From Pelodera strongyloides (taxonomy: Eukaryota; Nematoda; Chromadorea; Rhabditida; Rhabditidae), in contig JAANDG010000021.1 in NCBI GenBank assembly GCA_036852015.1, positions 186,001 through 250,000 on the forward strand: 64,000 nt of DNA. The letters run 5' to 3'. The notes under the pieces were generated by a model. It worked only from the letters and a program-made list of their open reading frames with translations. It had not been told where the DNA came from and ran no database searches. Both the position numbers and the translations under genes were made by a program. Positions 11,224-21,905 of this stretch are shown here, in pieces; the stretch's first letter is position 1; each line of letters begins with the position of its first letter.

Positions 11224-11871
11224 CAACAATGAGTCGAAATCACGGCTTGTAAGTTGGACTCCTACCCGGTTACACCAAGCCTGCACAGGAAGCAAAACTT
11301 AATTGAAACCGAAAAAATAAAGCATGCTTAGGCTGGCCGCTAGAGCGTGTAGTTCAGACAAGGTACCCACGGAGAGCGCATTTTTTTTTTTAACAAAATA
11401 ACCACCATTTAAAAAAATATATTATATTTTTTCCTATTAGAGTTCAGTGTTAATATTCAGACGTCTCTAGTCATTACATTCTTTTCTGTTTATGCTCTTT
11501 CCCTTTGCTTTTCCTCCATTTTCCACTCGTCTTGTTAATTTCTAAAGTATCTCTCTCTATCTATATATCTCTCTCTTTCTCTCTCTCCTTCTTTCTATTT
11601 CTCTCTCTCTCTCTCTCTCTCTCTTTACTAATTCCAATGGGCCTCCACCCTCGCTTTGATGCGGCGGACATCACCAATATTGCTTGGTTTTGGACACTTT
11701 TTTCCCGACAATGAACAACAAACCCCTTCCTTAGGGCCCACGTCTTCTAACTAACAACTGCTTGGACTTTATATGCGATTTGCGAGAGAAAAAATTACTA
11801 AGCTTGAACATTCTATTAGATATATTCATTAACTTGCGGTCCTTTAAAATTTAAGATTTGCTTCAAGAGCG

Positions 11872-12010
11872 TGCACCTTTATTCAATGGAGTTCAAATAC
11901 AATGTTTGCTTATGACATGTTCCGCAAAGGTCCTGAGCACAGGCGACGAGTTCCAGATGACAAATTGCTCGACGTCTTCGAGCTAGAGACAGGAGCCCCT
12001 TTATTACACT
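11872..12010. repeat. Dispersed repeat, family Q
   Basis: It shares GCGTGCACCTTTATTCAA, GGTCCTGAGCA, GGCGACGAGTTCCAGATGAC and AAATTG with a segment at 30745-30975, where the core occurs twice. On the minus strand the core reads [12 protein letters not shown] in an open frame, so it could be a decayed gene or an element carrying coding sequence. Confidence 0.55.
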
Positions 12011-12216
12011 AGGATTCGGTTTGGCTAGTATGCGCTTCAAACCCGTAAGCACATTCCTCCCCCAAAGCACCAACATCTTCTAAATGACACATTTTGTAAC
12101 AATAAAACTTTAGAGAATGAAAACCAGTAATGGGAATAAGAACCATATATAGTCTATCAATATCTGGTCCCAGGTAGACAGTCCATCCGATCTGTATCAA
12201 TATACAAAGTGCGGCA

Positions 12217-12308
12217 AGCCAAGTGGCGAGCTGTGCGCCAAGTTGCGAACTGTGCGCCAAGTTGTGAACTGTGCGCCAATTTGAACTGTGAGCCAAGATG
12301 CGAACTGT
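12217..12308. repeat. Short tandem repeat, ~20-bp unit
   Basis: The unit AACTGTGCGCCAAGTTGCG is repeated about four to five times with drift. Confidence 0.75.
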
Positions 12309-12527
12309 GTAAGTATGCGGAAATATAAACCTGTGAGACTTGTTGGGGGGCCCCCTAACTCTTCGACTGCTTCTTTTTCTTGGGAAAACCCTGGCAAAAA
12401 ACTCAAATAACTATCAATCAATCACTGCGCATATCCAATAAATGGGGTAATTCAGTCGGAGTAGTACATACGTGCCCCATAGGATTCTGTCAAACGATAT
12501 AATTAAAGTAGGGGCAGACGCCTTGCC

Positions 12528-12685
12528 TTAAAGCGGCATACCGGCCGGTTTTTGAAATGTATTCCTCCGTAGTTGAACTACACGATACTGCGCGACTTTT
12601 TATATATTTTTATTGCCTTGCATACATCATATGTGAATGCAGTTGTCCGACATATGTTTCAAAACCGGCTGTTATACCGCTTTAA
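12528..12685. mobile_element. MITE family A/B intermediate
   Basis: The left end TTAAAGCGGCATACCGGCCG mixes the family A GGCCGG with a family B-like GCGGCATAC. The right end is GGCTGTTATACCGCTTTAA. Confidence 0.7.
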
Positions 12686-12854
12686 CGGGCACATGTCCTC
12701 GTGTTAACATGCTCACGTTGTGAGATCTCTTGTCGCCCCAATATTAAGATTAGGCAACGGAGAATAATTTTTTGTTGGATCTTTTACTGCCAGCGAACTT
12801 AATTTCAAAGTTGAACAACGTTTCAATTAGAGCTATGCTAATTATCGTTTGTAC

Positions 12855-13013
12855 CGCCAGTTACCCGCCGGTTCTTGAAACAAATCGAGTTTTTATGCAG
12901 CTTATGCAAATGAACATAAATTAGAATAAAACATCGAGCTAACTTCGAGTAAATTAGCATAAATACGTAAGAACACGATGCATTTCAAAAACCGGCCGGC
13001 ATTTCGCTTTAAT
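12855..13013. mobile_element. MITE family A copy, left end worn
   Basis: The right end CCGGCCGGCATTTCGCTTTAA is intact. The left end is reduced to ACCCGCCGGTTCTTGAAAC. Confidence 0.7.
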
Positions 13014-13149
13014 TCCTACCGTCCTACCGTTGTATGGCAAATAATCGATAAATTCATACGTACATCAGCACATCTTCCGAGTGTGTGGCTCTTGTAAAAT
13101 CTCATAACTAATTAATCAAAATTCAAGTTTAGTATCTATCTGTTCCAAG

Positions 13150-13320
13150 TTAAAGCGAAATGCTAGCCTCTTTGGAAAATTTGCGTATGGAAAGCAAATC
13201 CTATGTATCCTATGCTAATTTTGTACGATTGCCGTGGACGATCGTACAAAATTAGCATAGGATACATGGGATTTGCTTATCATATGCAAATTTTCCAAAG
13301 GGGCTAGCATTTCGCTTTAA
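13150..13320. mobile_element. MITE family C copy (near-palindrome)
   Basis: Family C is about 171 bp and can fold almost completely. Its ends are TTAAAGCGAAATGCTAGCCT, its arms hold GGAAAATTTGCATATG and ATCCTATGTATCCTATGCTA, and its centre is around CGTGGACGATCG. This copy has an inverted centre relative to the one at 18061. Confidence 0.9.
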
Positions 13321-13857
13321 GTTCCAGCACGTTCTACCCGCTAAAATTCAAACCCCCCAAGTGAGAACTCGCCTAAATCTCCTAAATATGTATTCTATAA
13401 TATGGACGTCTTCTTCTTTTTTTCCCCGGCTTCGGCGCGTGGGTTCCAAATCTCATTTTGAATCTCTTTCCGATTTTTGCACACACATCTGAGAGCTGGA
13501 AAATTCTCCCCCTAACCTTACCCTGACACTCTCCCGGGAGAAAACTGGGGTGGAAAAGACCTCCCGGCTAACGAGCTCTCACCCCGAAAATGAACTTTTT
13601 ACTTGATGATATGAATATTCAAATGAGGCCGGAGATGAGGAAGTCAATTTGTAAGTTGTTGACTTATTCGCCTAGTTATTGTGCTTGCTTTCTAGTCAAT
13701 AATAATAGGGCTAGATACTTGAGTTGAGGCAGATGCAAGGATTGATATTTTCCAAGAAGCAGGCTCAGTCTAGGGATTAGCGCGCTTTAGCTTGCAATAC
13801 TGATTATATCAATACAAGAAACTTCACTCCTTCAATGAAAGAATCGGTAATGTAAAG

Positions 13858-13889
13858 AAAGACGGTTGGTTCGATTCCCGGCTCGTCCA
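13858..13889 (+). pseudogene. tRNA 3'-half fragment
   Basis: GGTTCGATTCCCGGC followed by TCGTCCA looks like a T-arm and acceptor 3' strand. No matching 5' half is visible upstream. Confidence 0.3.
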
Positions 13890-13913
13890 ATGTTTTTTTC
13901 ACGTTGGTAACTG

Positions 13914-14080
13914 TTAAAAATACCGGCCGGTTTTTGAAACTCATCAAGTACACCAGAATTCTTGTGCAGCTTATGCAAATGAACATAAACTAGAATAAAA
14001 ATACAAGCAAATTAGCATAAATACCTAAGAGTTCAGTTGTCCGCTGTGCATATCAAAAACGGGTCGGTATTTCGCTTTAA
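13914..14080. mobile_element. MITE family A copy
   Basis: The left end lacks the GCG block (TTAAAAATACCGGCCGG). The right end is GGGTCGGTATTTCGCTTTAA. Confidence 0.75.
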
Positions 14081-14390
14081 TGTGAAAACATCCCATTTCC
14101 CCATTTCCCAAGTTACACCATAATTCTCTCCCCTACCAATTTCTGAGGTCAAAATCACAGCGAAAATTTAAAGCATTTCTTCGTCGAGCGACCAAATTTC
14201 ATTTGAATTTCGGCCGTTAGGAGCACGGGACGGACACGGCCTTTTTGCCCCCTTCGGACACCACCGAGCAAGCTCGGTTCCCTAAAAACATAGTCAACGA
14301 TTTTGTTTTCTTGTAAAGACTACACTTGTTTTTTCCTATTTCTGGTGTTTTTTTTTCGTTTGTTACAGAAAGGATAATACAGAGGTCATA

Positions 14391-14514
14391 TTCACCACTA
14401 AATTCCCCATGGGGAATTCCCCGTCTTTTTCTCTGCGTGTCTCACATTAGAACGCTATTTTCTTTCCCCAGGAACTGTTTCCCCGAGGGAATCGGGGTGG
14501 CGAATATGGCCTCT
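14391..14514. mobile_element. Inverted-repeat element, family N
   Basis: AGAGGTCATATTCACCACT faces GGTGGCGAATATGGCCTCT. The core matches the copy at 4211. The next 90 bases (GGTCGCCAAATGGTC words) belong to another dispersed motif that recurs near 26830-26895 and 55085-55160. Confidence 0.6.
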
Positions 14515-16292
14515 GATGTAGAACCATTTCGCGACTACCTAAGCGGTCGCCAAATGGTCGCTAGCCAGTCACCAAACGACTTTCTCGGTGGAAACCATTT
14601 GCTGACTGTGTTCTGGAATCCCGCAAATGTGCATTCGTGTATTCTCTGGCCTCTGGCCATATTTGCAATAAGATCGCACCCTCGTCCGGGGGCACGTGGG
14701 AGAGATGTATCAAAAACACGGATCCCACCCTCCCTCTGAAGGGCCGTGTCTCTCCCTCGCTCTCGTTCTCTCTATTTCAACTCTAAAGAGATTCTTCTCT
14801 TCCCCTTTCTCTGTCCTCTTCATTTCCCTCTATCTCATCCCTCTCTGTCTCTCTCTCTCCTCCTTTTGCACCTCGCAAATTCTCATTTACTTTTATTCCT
14901 CTCATCGCAGAAGTCGGGATGTCATTTTGACACTCGATGCAAAGTGCGAAGAAAAATTAGTTACATTTCGTGAAATGGCCCCCACCAACTCATCAGAAAA
15001 TGCCTCAGAAACTGAAGCTGAAATGGGGCGATTGATTAATGTCTTATTGATTTATTGATTAATAATACATCAATCGATAAATTGATTAGTCCACCGAATT
15101 GCACATTTAAAACATTTGCATTTAAAATACTCTCCAAACTTTTGCCAGTAGATTGGGCCACAAAATAAGTAATCCATATGAAGTTTATGACGCACTTTTT
15201 TACTCAGTGGCTGTATCGGTTTTGTTCAGTTACTGTATCGCCCAATCAACGAGTTAGAACAAACTGCTCACCCCCGCCATATTGCGACGTCGCACTCGTT
15301 CTACTGTAGATTTGCTATATCCAAAAATGTTCTCCTATAACTTCACTGTAGGAAAATTCAGGAATTTTTCTACATGGTCCTTTATTGTTCAGTGTTCAGA
15401 TATTTCGAGCATAAGCCCAACCAAAATTGACAAAACGATATATTCTTGTGTGTTTATTCGTCAACGTTTCGGCCGTAAGTCATCTTCAGGACATTACCTA
15501 CGAAAACATAACATAATACCTCAAACTTTAGTTCATATATCGTCTTTTCAAAATATATTTGTTCCTTATTTCTTAGCTTTGAAGACCGGAAGTCTCATTA
15601 TTTAACAATGGAACATTAGCATGGAAAGTAACATGGAGGATTCCCGTCTCGCACCGAATAATTATCTTAATGAACTTGGTTTCTTTCCGCCCCTCCTAAT
15701 TACCATGATTGGATTGACATTGTTGCTGTTCCTGAATTATTCACGACATTAGCCTCTATGTGGGAAGTCCTCTTATTGTTAGTGAAATTATATTATTTTT
15801 CAATTACAATGCTTAGGTTCCGTGAGTACTTCGAAGTATCCCCTTCAAATGCTTAGGTTCCGTGAGCCGCAATTGCTTAGGTTCCGTGAGTACTTCGAAG
15901 TATCAATGCTTAGGTTCCGTGAGCCGCAATTGCCTAGGTTCCATGAGTACGTCGAAGTATCCCCTACGTAGTATTGGAAAGTCGCCTCAGGCGGTGTTGG
16001 CCGTCTGGTACTACACATGTTCTGGACCATGTGTTTAAAGGCCTAGATCCAAGCAACAAACGTTATTCCTGCCAACTGTTTGGCTTTTAGCTGTTTTTTT
16101 TTCGAAGCTCATTCTGGACATCATATGCAAATTATATTCCATTCTGTGCACTTCTATACCACATTTGCATATAACACATGGGAATGCAGTTATCCAGCAT
16201 TATGCTCAAACCATGCGTCATACCGTTTTGAAAGTTCAGCTCAACGGATATGTTATTGAGCATGGCAATAACTGTAAAAACCACAATGTCTG
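14515..16292. other. Noncoding stretch
   Basis: CT-rich tract (14755-14865), a degenerate hammerhead-like motif (15458-15492, minus) and a tandem repeat (15808-15962). Remnants of family B appear at about 16060-16231. No exon is supported. Confidence 0.45.
15808..15962. repeat. Tandem repeat with palindromic spacers
   Basis: AATGCTTAGGTTCCGTGAG occurs five times, alternately followed by CCGCAATTG and by TACTTCGAAGTATC, itself a palindrome. Confidence 0.85.
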
Positions 16293-16473
16293 TTAAAGCG
16301 AAATACATGTCGGTTTTTGAAATACGTCGAGTAGACCAGCATTCTTATGCAGCGTATGCAAATGAACATAAATTAGAATAAAAAATCGAGCTAAATTCGA
16401 GCAAATTAGCATAATTACGTAAGAATTCAGTTGTCCACGACGCGTTTCAAAAACCGGCCGGTTTTCGCTTTAA
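16293..16473. mobile_element. MITE family A copy
   Basis: Full length. The left end is TTAAAGCGAAATACATGTCGG and the right end CCGGCCGGTTTTCGCTTTAA. Confidence 0.8.
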
Positions 16474-16730
16474 ACTCAAGACAGGGAAGTTTTATTTGTG
16501 AAATGAGATCCTCCGTTTTGTTTTAACGGTCATACATGTGGATTTTGTTTCACGAAATCACACACCTCGTTTTGTGAAGAGCAATACGATTTTCACAGTC
16601 ATGGTTCATCCCTCATCCTATAGCCTATAGCCCTGTAGTTTCCTTCTGTACTACTGTATGCTGTAGTGCACTGTACTTCTGTGCAACTATTGCTTTATTT
16701 GGTTTCCACGGGCAAAGTTTAGCTTACCAT

Positions 16731-16912
16731 TGAAACGAAAAGCGGGCCGGTTTTTGAAGCGCATCGTGGACAGCTGCACTCTTATGCATTCATGCTAAGT
16801 GGGGTAGAATTGAGGTTGATTTTTTATTTTAATTTACGCACATTTGCATATGGAGCATAAGAATGCAGCTGCACTCAATGTGTTTCAAAGGCCGGCCGGT
16901 ATTTAGCTTTAA
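16731..16912. mobile_element. MITE family A copy abutting family D
   Basis: The left TTAA has decayed to TGAA. The right TTAA (16909) is also the first base set of the family D element. Confidence 0.75.
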
Positions 16913-17404
16913 AGGGATAGGTTCATCTCAAATCACCTCTATTTTTATTGTTTTTATTGACAATAGCACAAATATCATTCACAATGAAAATTAAATCAAT
17001 CACAAAACAGTACGCCTCGCAGAAGAAGCTTCCTTTATTTTTATTGGAAGCTAGTTGATCGGAAGCCAAAATCTAAACTCAAAAACTAATACCGTACACA
17101 GATCGCGCGGGCTAATGGCAATTAGCCAACATCGAATTAAATGATACCACACCGTGGAAAATAATGACCTGCTGAGTGTAGTCTGTAGCTTGGCTAATTG
17201 CCATTGGCCCGCACGATCTCTGTACGGTATTAGTTTTTGCGTTTAGATTTTGGCTTCCGATCAACTAGCTTCCAATAAAGGAAGCTTCTTCTGCGAGGCG
17301 TACTGTTTTGTGATTGATTTAATTTTCATTGTGAATGATATTTGTGCTATTATCAATAAAAACAATAAAAATAGAGGTGATTTGAGATGAACCTATCCCT
17401 TTAA
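16909..17404. mobile_element. TTAA inverted-repeat element, family D (long hairpin)
   Basis: The ends are TTAAAGGGATAGGTTCATCT and its reverse complement. Arms of about 200 bp are nearly identical (AGAAGAAGCTTCCTTTATT, GATCGGAAGCCAAAATCTAA, CGTACACAGATCGCGCGGGC). The interior is noncoding. A second copy lies in an SLC4A11 intron at 43994. Confidence 0.9.
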
Positions 17405-17576
17405 ATAAACATCCCAATGAGTGAGGCTCCTTGATTCCAAACAGTAACTGCCGAAAAGTGACAAACACCATCATTAATATTATATTATTTTTCTTTACCT
17501 TAAACGTGTACTCTTTCGTGATATATGCAAATCGATGAATGTCTAAGCGAATAATTTATTCGGCACGCACGGATCT

Positions 17577-17932
17577 ACACGAATTATGGAGATGGCCCAC
17601 ATCTATCCTATCTTTCCTCTATCAAAAAGTTATCTCGCGACTTATTGAACTATTTATACTTATTAGTTGATTATTTTGAATCGGTGAGGAAAATTGTCGT
17701 TCAATCAGTTATGAGAATATCAGGCTTCTTAGGCTTAGGCTTAGGCTACATATGAGGAGCGGATTTTGGAGATGACCCACATCTATCATATCTTTCCTCT
17801 ATCAAAAAGTTATCCCGCTCCAAAATCGTCCTTATTTTTACGATAAAACCCCGAAACATTGGTGAAGAAACTTTTCGTTCAATCAGTTATGAGAATATCA
17901 GGTTTAGGCTTACTTAGGCTACATATGACGAA
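17577..17932. repeat. ~190-bp tandem duplication with TTAGGC tracts
   Basis: Two diverged copies share CCACATCTATC, TCTTTCCTCTATCAAAAAGT, TCGTTCAATCAGTTATGAGA and ATATCAGG. Each copy ends in a TTAGGC run followed by CTACATATGA. Confidence 0.8.
17722..17747. repeat. Interstitial (TTAGGC)n
   Basis: About four units, part of the tandem duplication around it. Confidence 0.85.
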
Positions 17933-18060
17933 CGTTCCTAAAACGCAAAACTACATAGTATCTACAGAGAAATAGAGACCGGGCCTCACAGGCCTTCTGG
18001 ACTTCAAGCGTGCATTTATAGTAAGAAACCAGCAAATATCATTTATGAGCTTACATTCCA

Positions 18061-18231
18061 TTAAAGCGAAATGCTAGTCCCTTTGGAAAATTTGCATATG
18101 ATAAACAAATCCTATGTATCCTATGCTAATTTTGTACGATCGTCCACGGCAATCGTACAAAATTAGCATAGGATACATAGGATTTGCTTATCATATGCAA
18201 ATTTTCCAAAGGGGCTAGCATTTCGCTTTAA
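18061..18231. mobile_element. MITE family C copy (near-palindrome)
   Basis: Intact ends and an almost perfect fold. The terminal TTAA at 18228 is shared with the following family A copy. Confidence 0.9.
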
Positions 18232-18419
18232 AGGGAAATACCCGCCGATTTTTGAAGCACATCGAGTACAACAGCATTCTTATGCAACTTATGCAGCTTA
18301 TGCAAATGAACATAAATTTAGAATAAAAAATCGCGCTAAATTCGAACAAATTAGCTTAAAAACGTACGGATTCGGTTGTTCACGATGCGTTTCAAAAACC
18401 GGCCGGTTTTTCGTTTTAA
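18228..18419. mobile_element. MITE family A copy, abutting family C
   Basis: It starts TTAAAGGGAAATACCCGCCG, so the GCG block is replaced by GGG. It ends CCGGCCGGTTTTTCGTTTTAA. Confidence 0.8.
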
Positions 18420-18536
18420 AAAGTCTTACTTTGAACATTGGTCACGCTCTTTTTCCGAATCAGCTTTTGCATGTAGTAGAGGCTTCTCGTTGAAGAATAC
18501 CTTGTTCCCAACACTTTCAACTTTCAGAGAGAGAGT

Positions 18537-18581
<45 letters not shown>

Positions 18582-20092
18582 GATTTTCAATTGCCAAGTC
18601 AATTAGAGAACGCTTCGCTAATTTTCGCGCCACCCTCTCTCATCTACAATGCGTCCCGTATGCCTTTGTGTTCGGGCAAAAGGCTTCCGAAAACTTTTCA
18701 TCCGAAACCTACATAATACGAGCTTTTTTACGAAATTCTTTGAATTCTTCTTCTATGCTTTTTTGATTCGGATGGTTTTAGTTTTTCAGAAGAATCGACA
18801 TCTGCTTAGGCTTAGGCTTAGGCTTTTTTGTTTTCAAAGAGATATGGGGCGTGGTTTCCGAAACGTACGCCTAACAACTACATTTCATCTTATTATGTGC
18901 AAATCGTCTTCACTTATTGGAAGGATGGCACATAACTTCCAGCCTAAAGTTTCAAAACCACGTGCCATATCGCTTCAAATGTTATTGAATCCAGCTTGTG
19001 AATTCGTTTAGTTACTCTGGCCTGGTCTTCCTTCCACCCACACGTCTGTTTAATTATTACTATTGCAAATCGCTCTCCCCCTCCTCTTTAGTGCAAAGGC
19101 ACCTTCATTTGCACGTACTTCAAGAAATACCACGAAATACTAAGAAATGAAACATCTCCAAAACTTTTTATTCTAGAGGATAGCCTCAAACACGCACACT
19201 CACGTAGAAGTACTAGATATTCTAGAATTCTCGATAAATCACAATTCACATCCTACCATGAGTTCTCTTCTAGGCTTTTTGAATTGGGTTATACATTTAT
19301 TAACGGCCATGGTCTTATTTTACTAGCCTCCTCTCCTGGCCCTAAACCGAAGACTTCGAGTACTTTGTGATCTAGATCTCGTCGCCTAATGCTCAGACCT
19401 CTGCGGAACAAGTCATACGCTTTGAAACTTTGTATTTTATTATTTATTACTAGACGTTCCATCGTTGTTTTATCAAGTATACTAAAAACACATATCATAC
19501 AAAAATCGCGCGTCCCTTTAAAGCTCACATTGACTATGAGACCAGAAAAGTGCACCATTCACCAATTGTAATGCAAATGGTCCTTGTTCTATCACGATCT
19601 CATTACTGCACAACCTCTCACAGGTCTCAGCTATCATTTCGTTTCCCCAGCTTCAAATCAATTTTCTATACTCTCATAATTAATGTGAACTTTAAAGGCC
19701 ACATAAATCACCCGAATCTGCATATTATGCAAAACGGTTTTCGCCGACGCGTTTTAGTAATCAATAATCCGGGAGTTTTATCACAGAATAATTGATGAAG
19801 ACTTTTTATACGTGGGCCTGAGCCTTTAACTGCGCACCATAAAGCTATTACGTCTCGAAAAAGCAATATAAGTATTAGCTTACCAGAAATTATTTCTTGC
19901 TTTTTTTTGCAAATTAGAAATGCTTCAAAGTTTATTTATTTTTTTGTCCTCAATTCTCAATGCCGGTGCAATGTTGCAGACTCTCACGGTATTGTTTTCA
20001 GCTGGGAGAGCAAGGTTTGTTCAACAGACCACAGACAGCCAAACGAACAAAAAAAATGCAAATTCCATTTTTTATCGCTTCGCTTAAAAACC
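18420..20092. other. Noncoding stretch
   Basis: GA microsatellite (18530-18580), a (TTAGGC)n tract and a family B relic ending near 18976 (ACCACGTGCCATATCGCTTC). No exon pair with matching phases was found. Confidence 0.45.
18803..18825. repeat. Interstitial (TTAGGC)n
   Basis: Three to four units of GCTTAG in the plus orientation. Confidence 0.85.
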
Positions 20093-20283
20093 TTAAAGCG
20101 AAATGCCGGCCGGTTTCTGAAACGCATCGTGGACAACTGACTTCTCGCGTATTTATGCTACTTTGCTCGAATTTAACTCGATTTTTTTTATTCTAATTTA
20201 TGTTCAGTTGCATAAGCATAGGCTGCATATGAAGGCTGGTGTACTCGATGTGTTTCGGTATTTCGCCCGATATTTCGCTTTAA
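20093..20283. mobile_element. MITE family A copy
   Basis: The left end is TTAAAGCGAAATGCCGGCCG. The right end has a duplicated stub (GGTATTTCGCCCGATATTTCGCTTTAA). Confidence 0.8.
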
Positions 20284-20353
20284 ATAGCTGTAAACATTTC
20301 CTATTTATATACTTCTGTCCGCTGATGAAACTCGATTGGTGCACTGCGAAAAC

Positions 20354-20515
20354 ATGGCTCGAAGATTTCACGCCGCGAACTCCTGGCGCAACATGCTAAA
20401 ATCCAAAATCGACGCAGAATCGGATGAAAAGGTGCGCCGCGATTGCGCCCTAGCTTCGTCAGGACGGATACTCAACTCATCCACGAGAACCTGGCGAGGT
20501 TGCGGCGAGAAATAG
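20354..20515 (+). CDS. Candidate small coding exon or ORF (53 aa)
   Basis: The ATG follows AAAAC. The product starts MARRFHAANSWRNMLKSKID and continues AESDEKVRRDCALASSG, RILNSSTRTWRGCGEK. It is basic and GC-balanced, and it stands out from the AT-rich surroundings. A possible donor after TGGCGAG (GTTGCG, near 20498) would leave phase 1 with a G, the same phase as the other candidate first exons. No homolog is recognised. It may be a first exon, a short gene or chance. Confidence 0.3.
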   Translation: MARRFHAANSWRNMLKSKIDAESDEKVRRDCALASSGRILNSSTRTWRGCGEK

Positions 20516-21669
20516 GCGTATAAATGTGTGCTAACTGGCAAACAATTCCTTGTATGACTTTTGCCAATCAATTTTTACTTATTACGTTAGTCTTAGCATC
20601 ACCTTCTTTTCCCATAACTTAATTCGATATGCTTTCTTTTACCGACAATGAGTCACACCCCCTAAAATTTCTCCTCCCCCATTTTCCTTGCTCCTCCATA
20701 TTGTTGAGTTTCTCGCCTCGTTTTTCGTTATTGAACTCTTCCCCCAAAACTTTTAATTTGCCCATTTCGGACACCAAAATTGCCCGAATAATCCACGTGT
20801 GTCCACACGTTTTCTCATAAATTCCACAGAAAAAAAGAAGAGCTTCGGCTCTCCTCCAGGTCTCCCTTGATTAAACATTTGCACTGAAAACTGAAAACTT
20901 TGAATTGCGTCTGAGGCTGATTAGCTCCTAGGCTTTTAGTATTGACATGCTTGGAATTAACTTTCGAACGTGCCTTTCAGTTTAGTTCATGTCTCTAGGT
21001 GTTCACGTATACTAAGAAGACAGACTTCAGTGGCTTCAGCTCATTCGTTACTTGAAAGTTGATTTTCAAGCGGCGCGATTATGGCGCGCAAATTGCACGC
21101 CGCATTATGTTTTGCATTCTTTACTCGATGCAGTGCACCTAGAGTAGAATCCTAGCCATTTCGGGCTACGTGTGATAGGATAATTTTGCTTTACGGCATC
21201 GTTTTATCATTTGTTTCATTAGCAACTCCTATTCGTTCACACACAGCCATCGCACTTTATAGCAGTCAGTTTTAAAAATGTGTTCTCGACAACCGACAAT
21301 GTAGAAGAGGTACAGCTTGCACACGTTCAGTGTGCATTTGAAAACCACGTGCAATGCCGCTTTAAAGTATCTGGACTGAATGTCCTTTGGCCTTTACACT
21401 GTTGACATCTTCCTTCTTCTATAGCTATTTGATCTCCCAAATTTCTCTGTCATTTATGCTTTCTGTCATGTCAATATGATACATTTGTCTCAATCTAATA
21501 CACAACTGTCACGAAAATATGGCAGACATAATCCAAGTGTGTACAACGCTAGCATGTTTACTGCCGAATTATAACTTGAAAGCATTGCATAAGTTTAGGA
21601 AAACCATTCTTTATTCATACCTTATGCCCATATATATTCCCTCGCTGGTCTCGATTATTTCTCTCTCTC

Positions 21670-21705
<36 letters not shown>

Positions 21706-21905
21706 GCTATGTATCTCTCTTCTCGTTCTCGTTCTCGTCACCTCACTCTCTCTTCTTCTTTGCTAGCTTCTAACTTTCTCGTATTTCTCTTCCTATCACT
21801 GAATCAGAAGCGGAGTCAATTTTCAATTGGACTTGTAGTAGAGTTATTGAATCAAATTTCGAGCGGATAAATCGGAAAGCAAAGCTCGGAAATAGATTTT
21901 CAATC
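20516..21905. other. Noncoding stretch
   Basis: It contains a family B right end (21335-21364) and a CT microsatellite (21660-21715). No exon is supported. Confidence 0.45.

Larger units (their letters stand above)
9750..12527. other. Noncoding stretch
   Basis: It holds a GA microsatellite, a GC-rich island of GCGCC words (about 10725-10830), an ATTT tract joined to AAATAACACC (10836-10872, recurring at about 49594-49623), a family B right end (10970-10991), a TTAGGC tract and a CT tract (11551-11625). No convincing exon is seen. Confidence 0.5.

Noticed and set aside
13150..13320. CRISPR-like or attachment-site palindrome
   Set aside because: It is a family C fold-back element with TTAA ends and several dispersed copies in a eukaryotic context.
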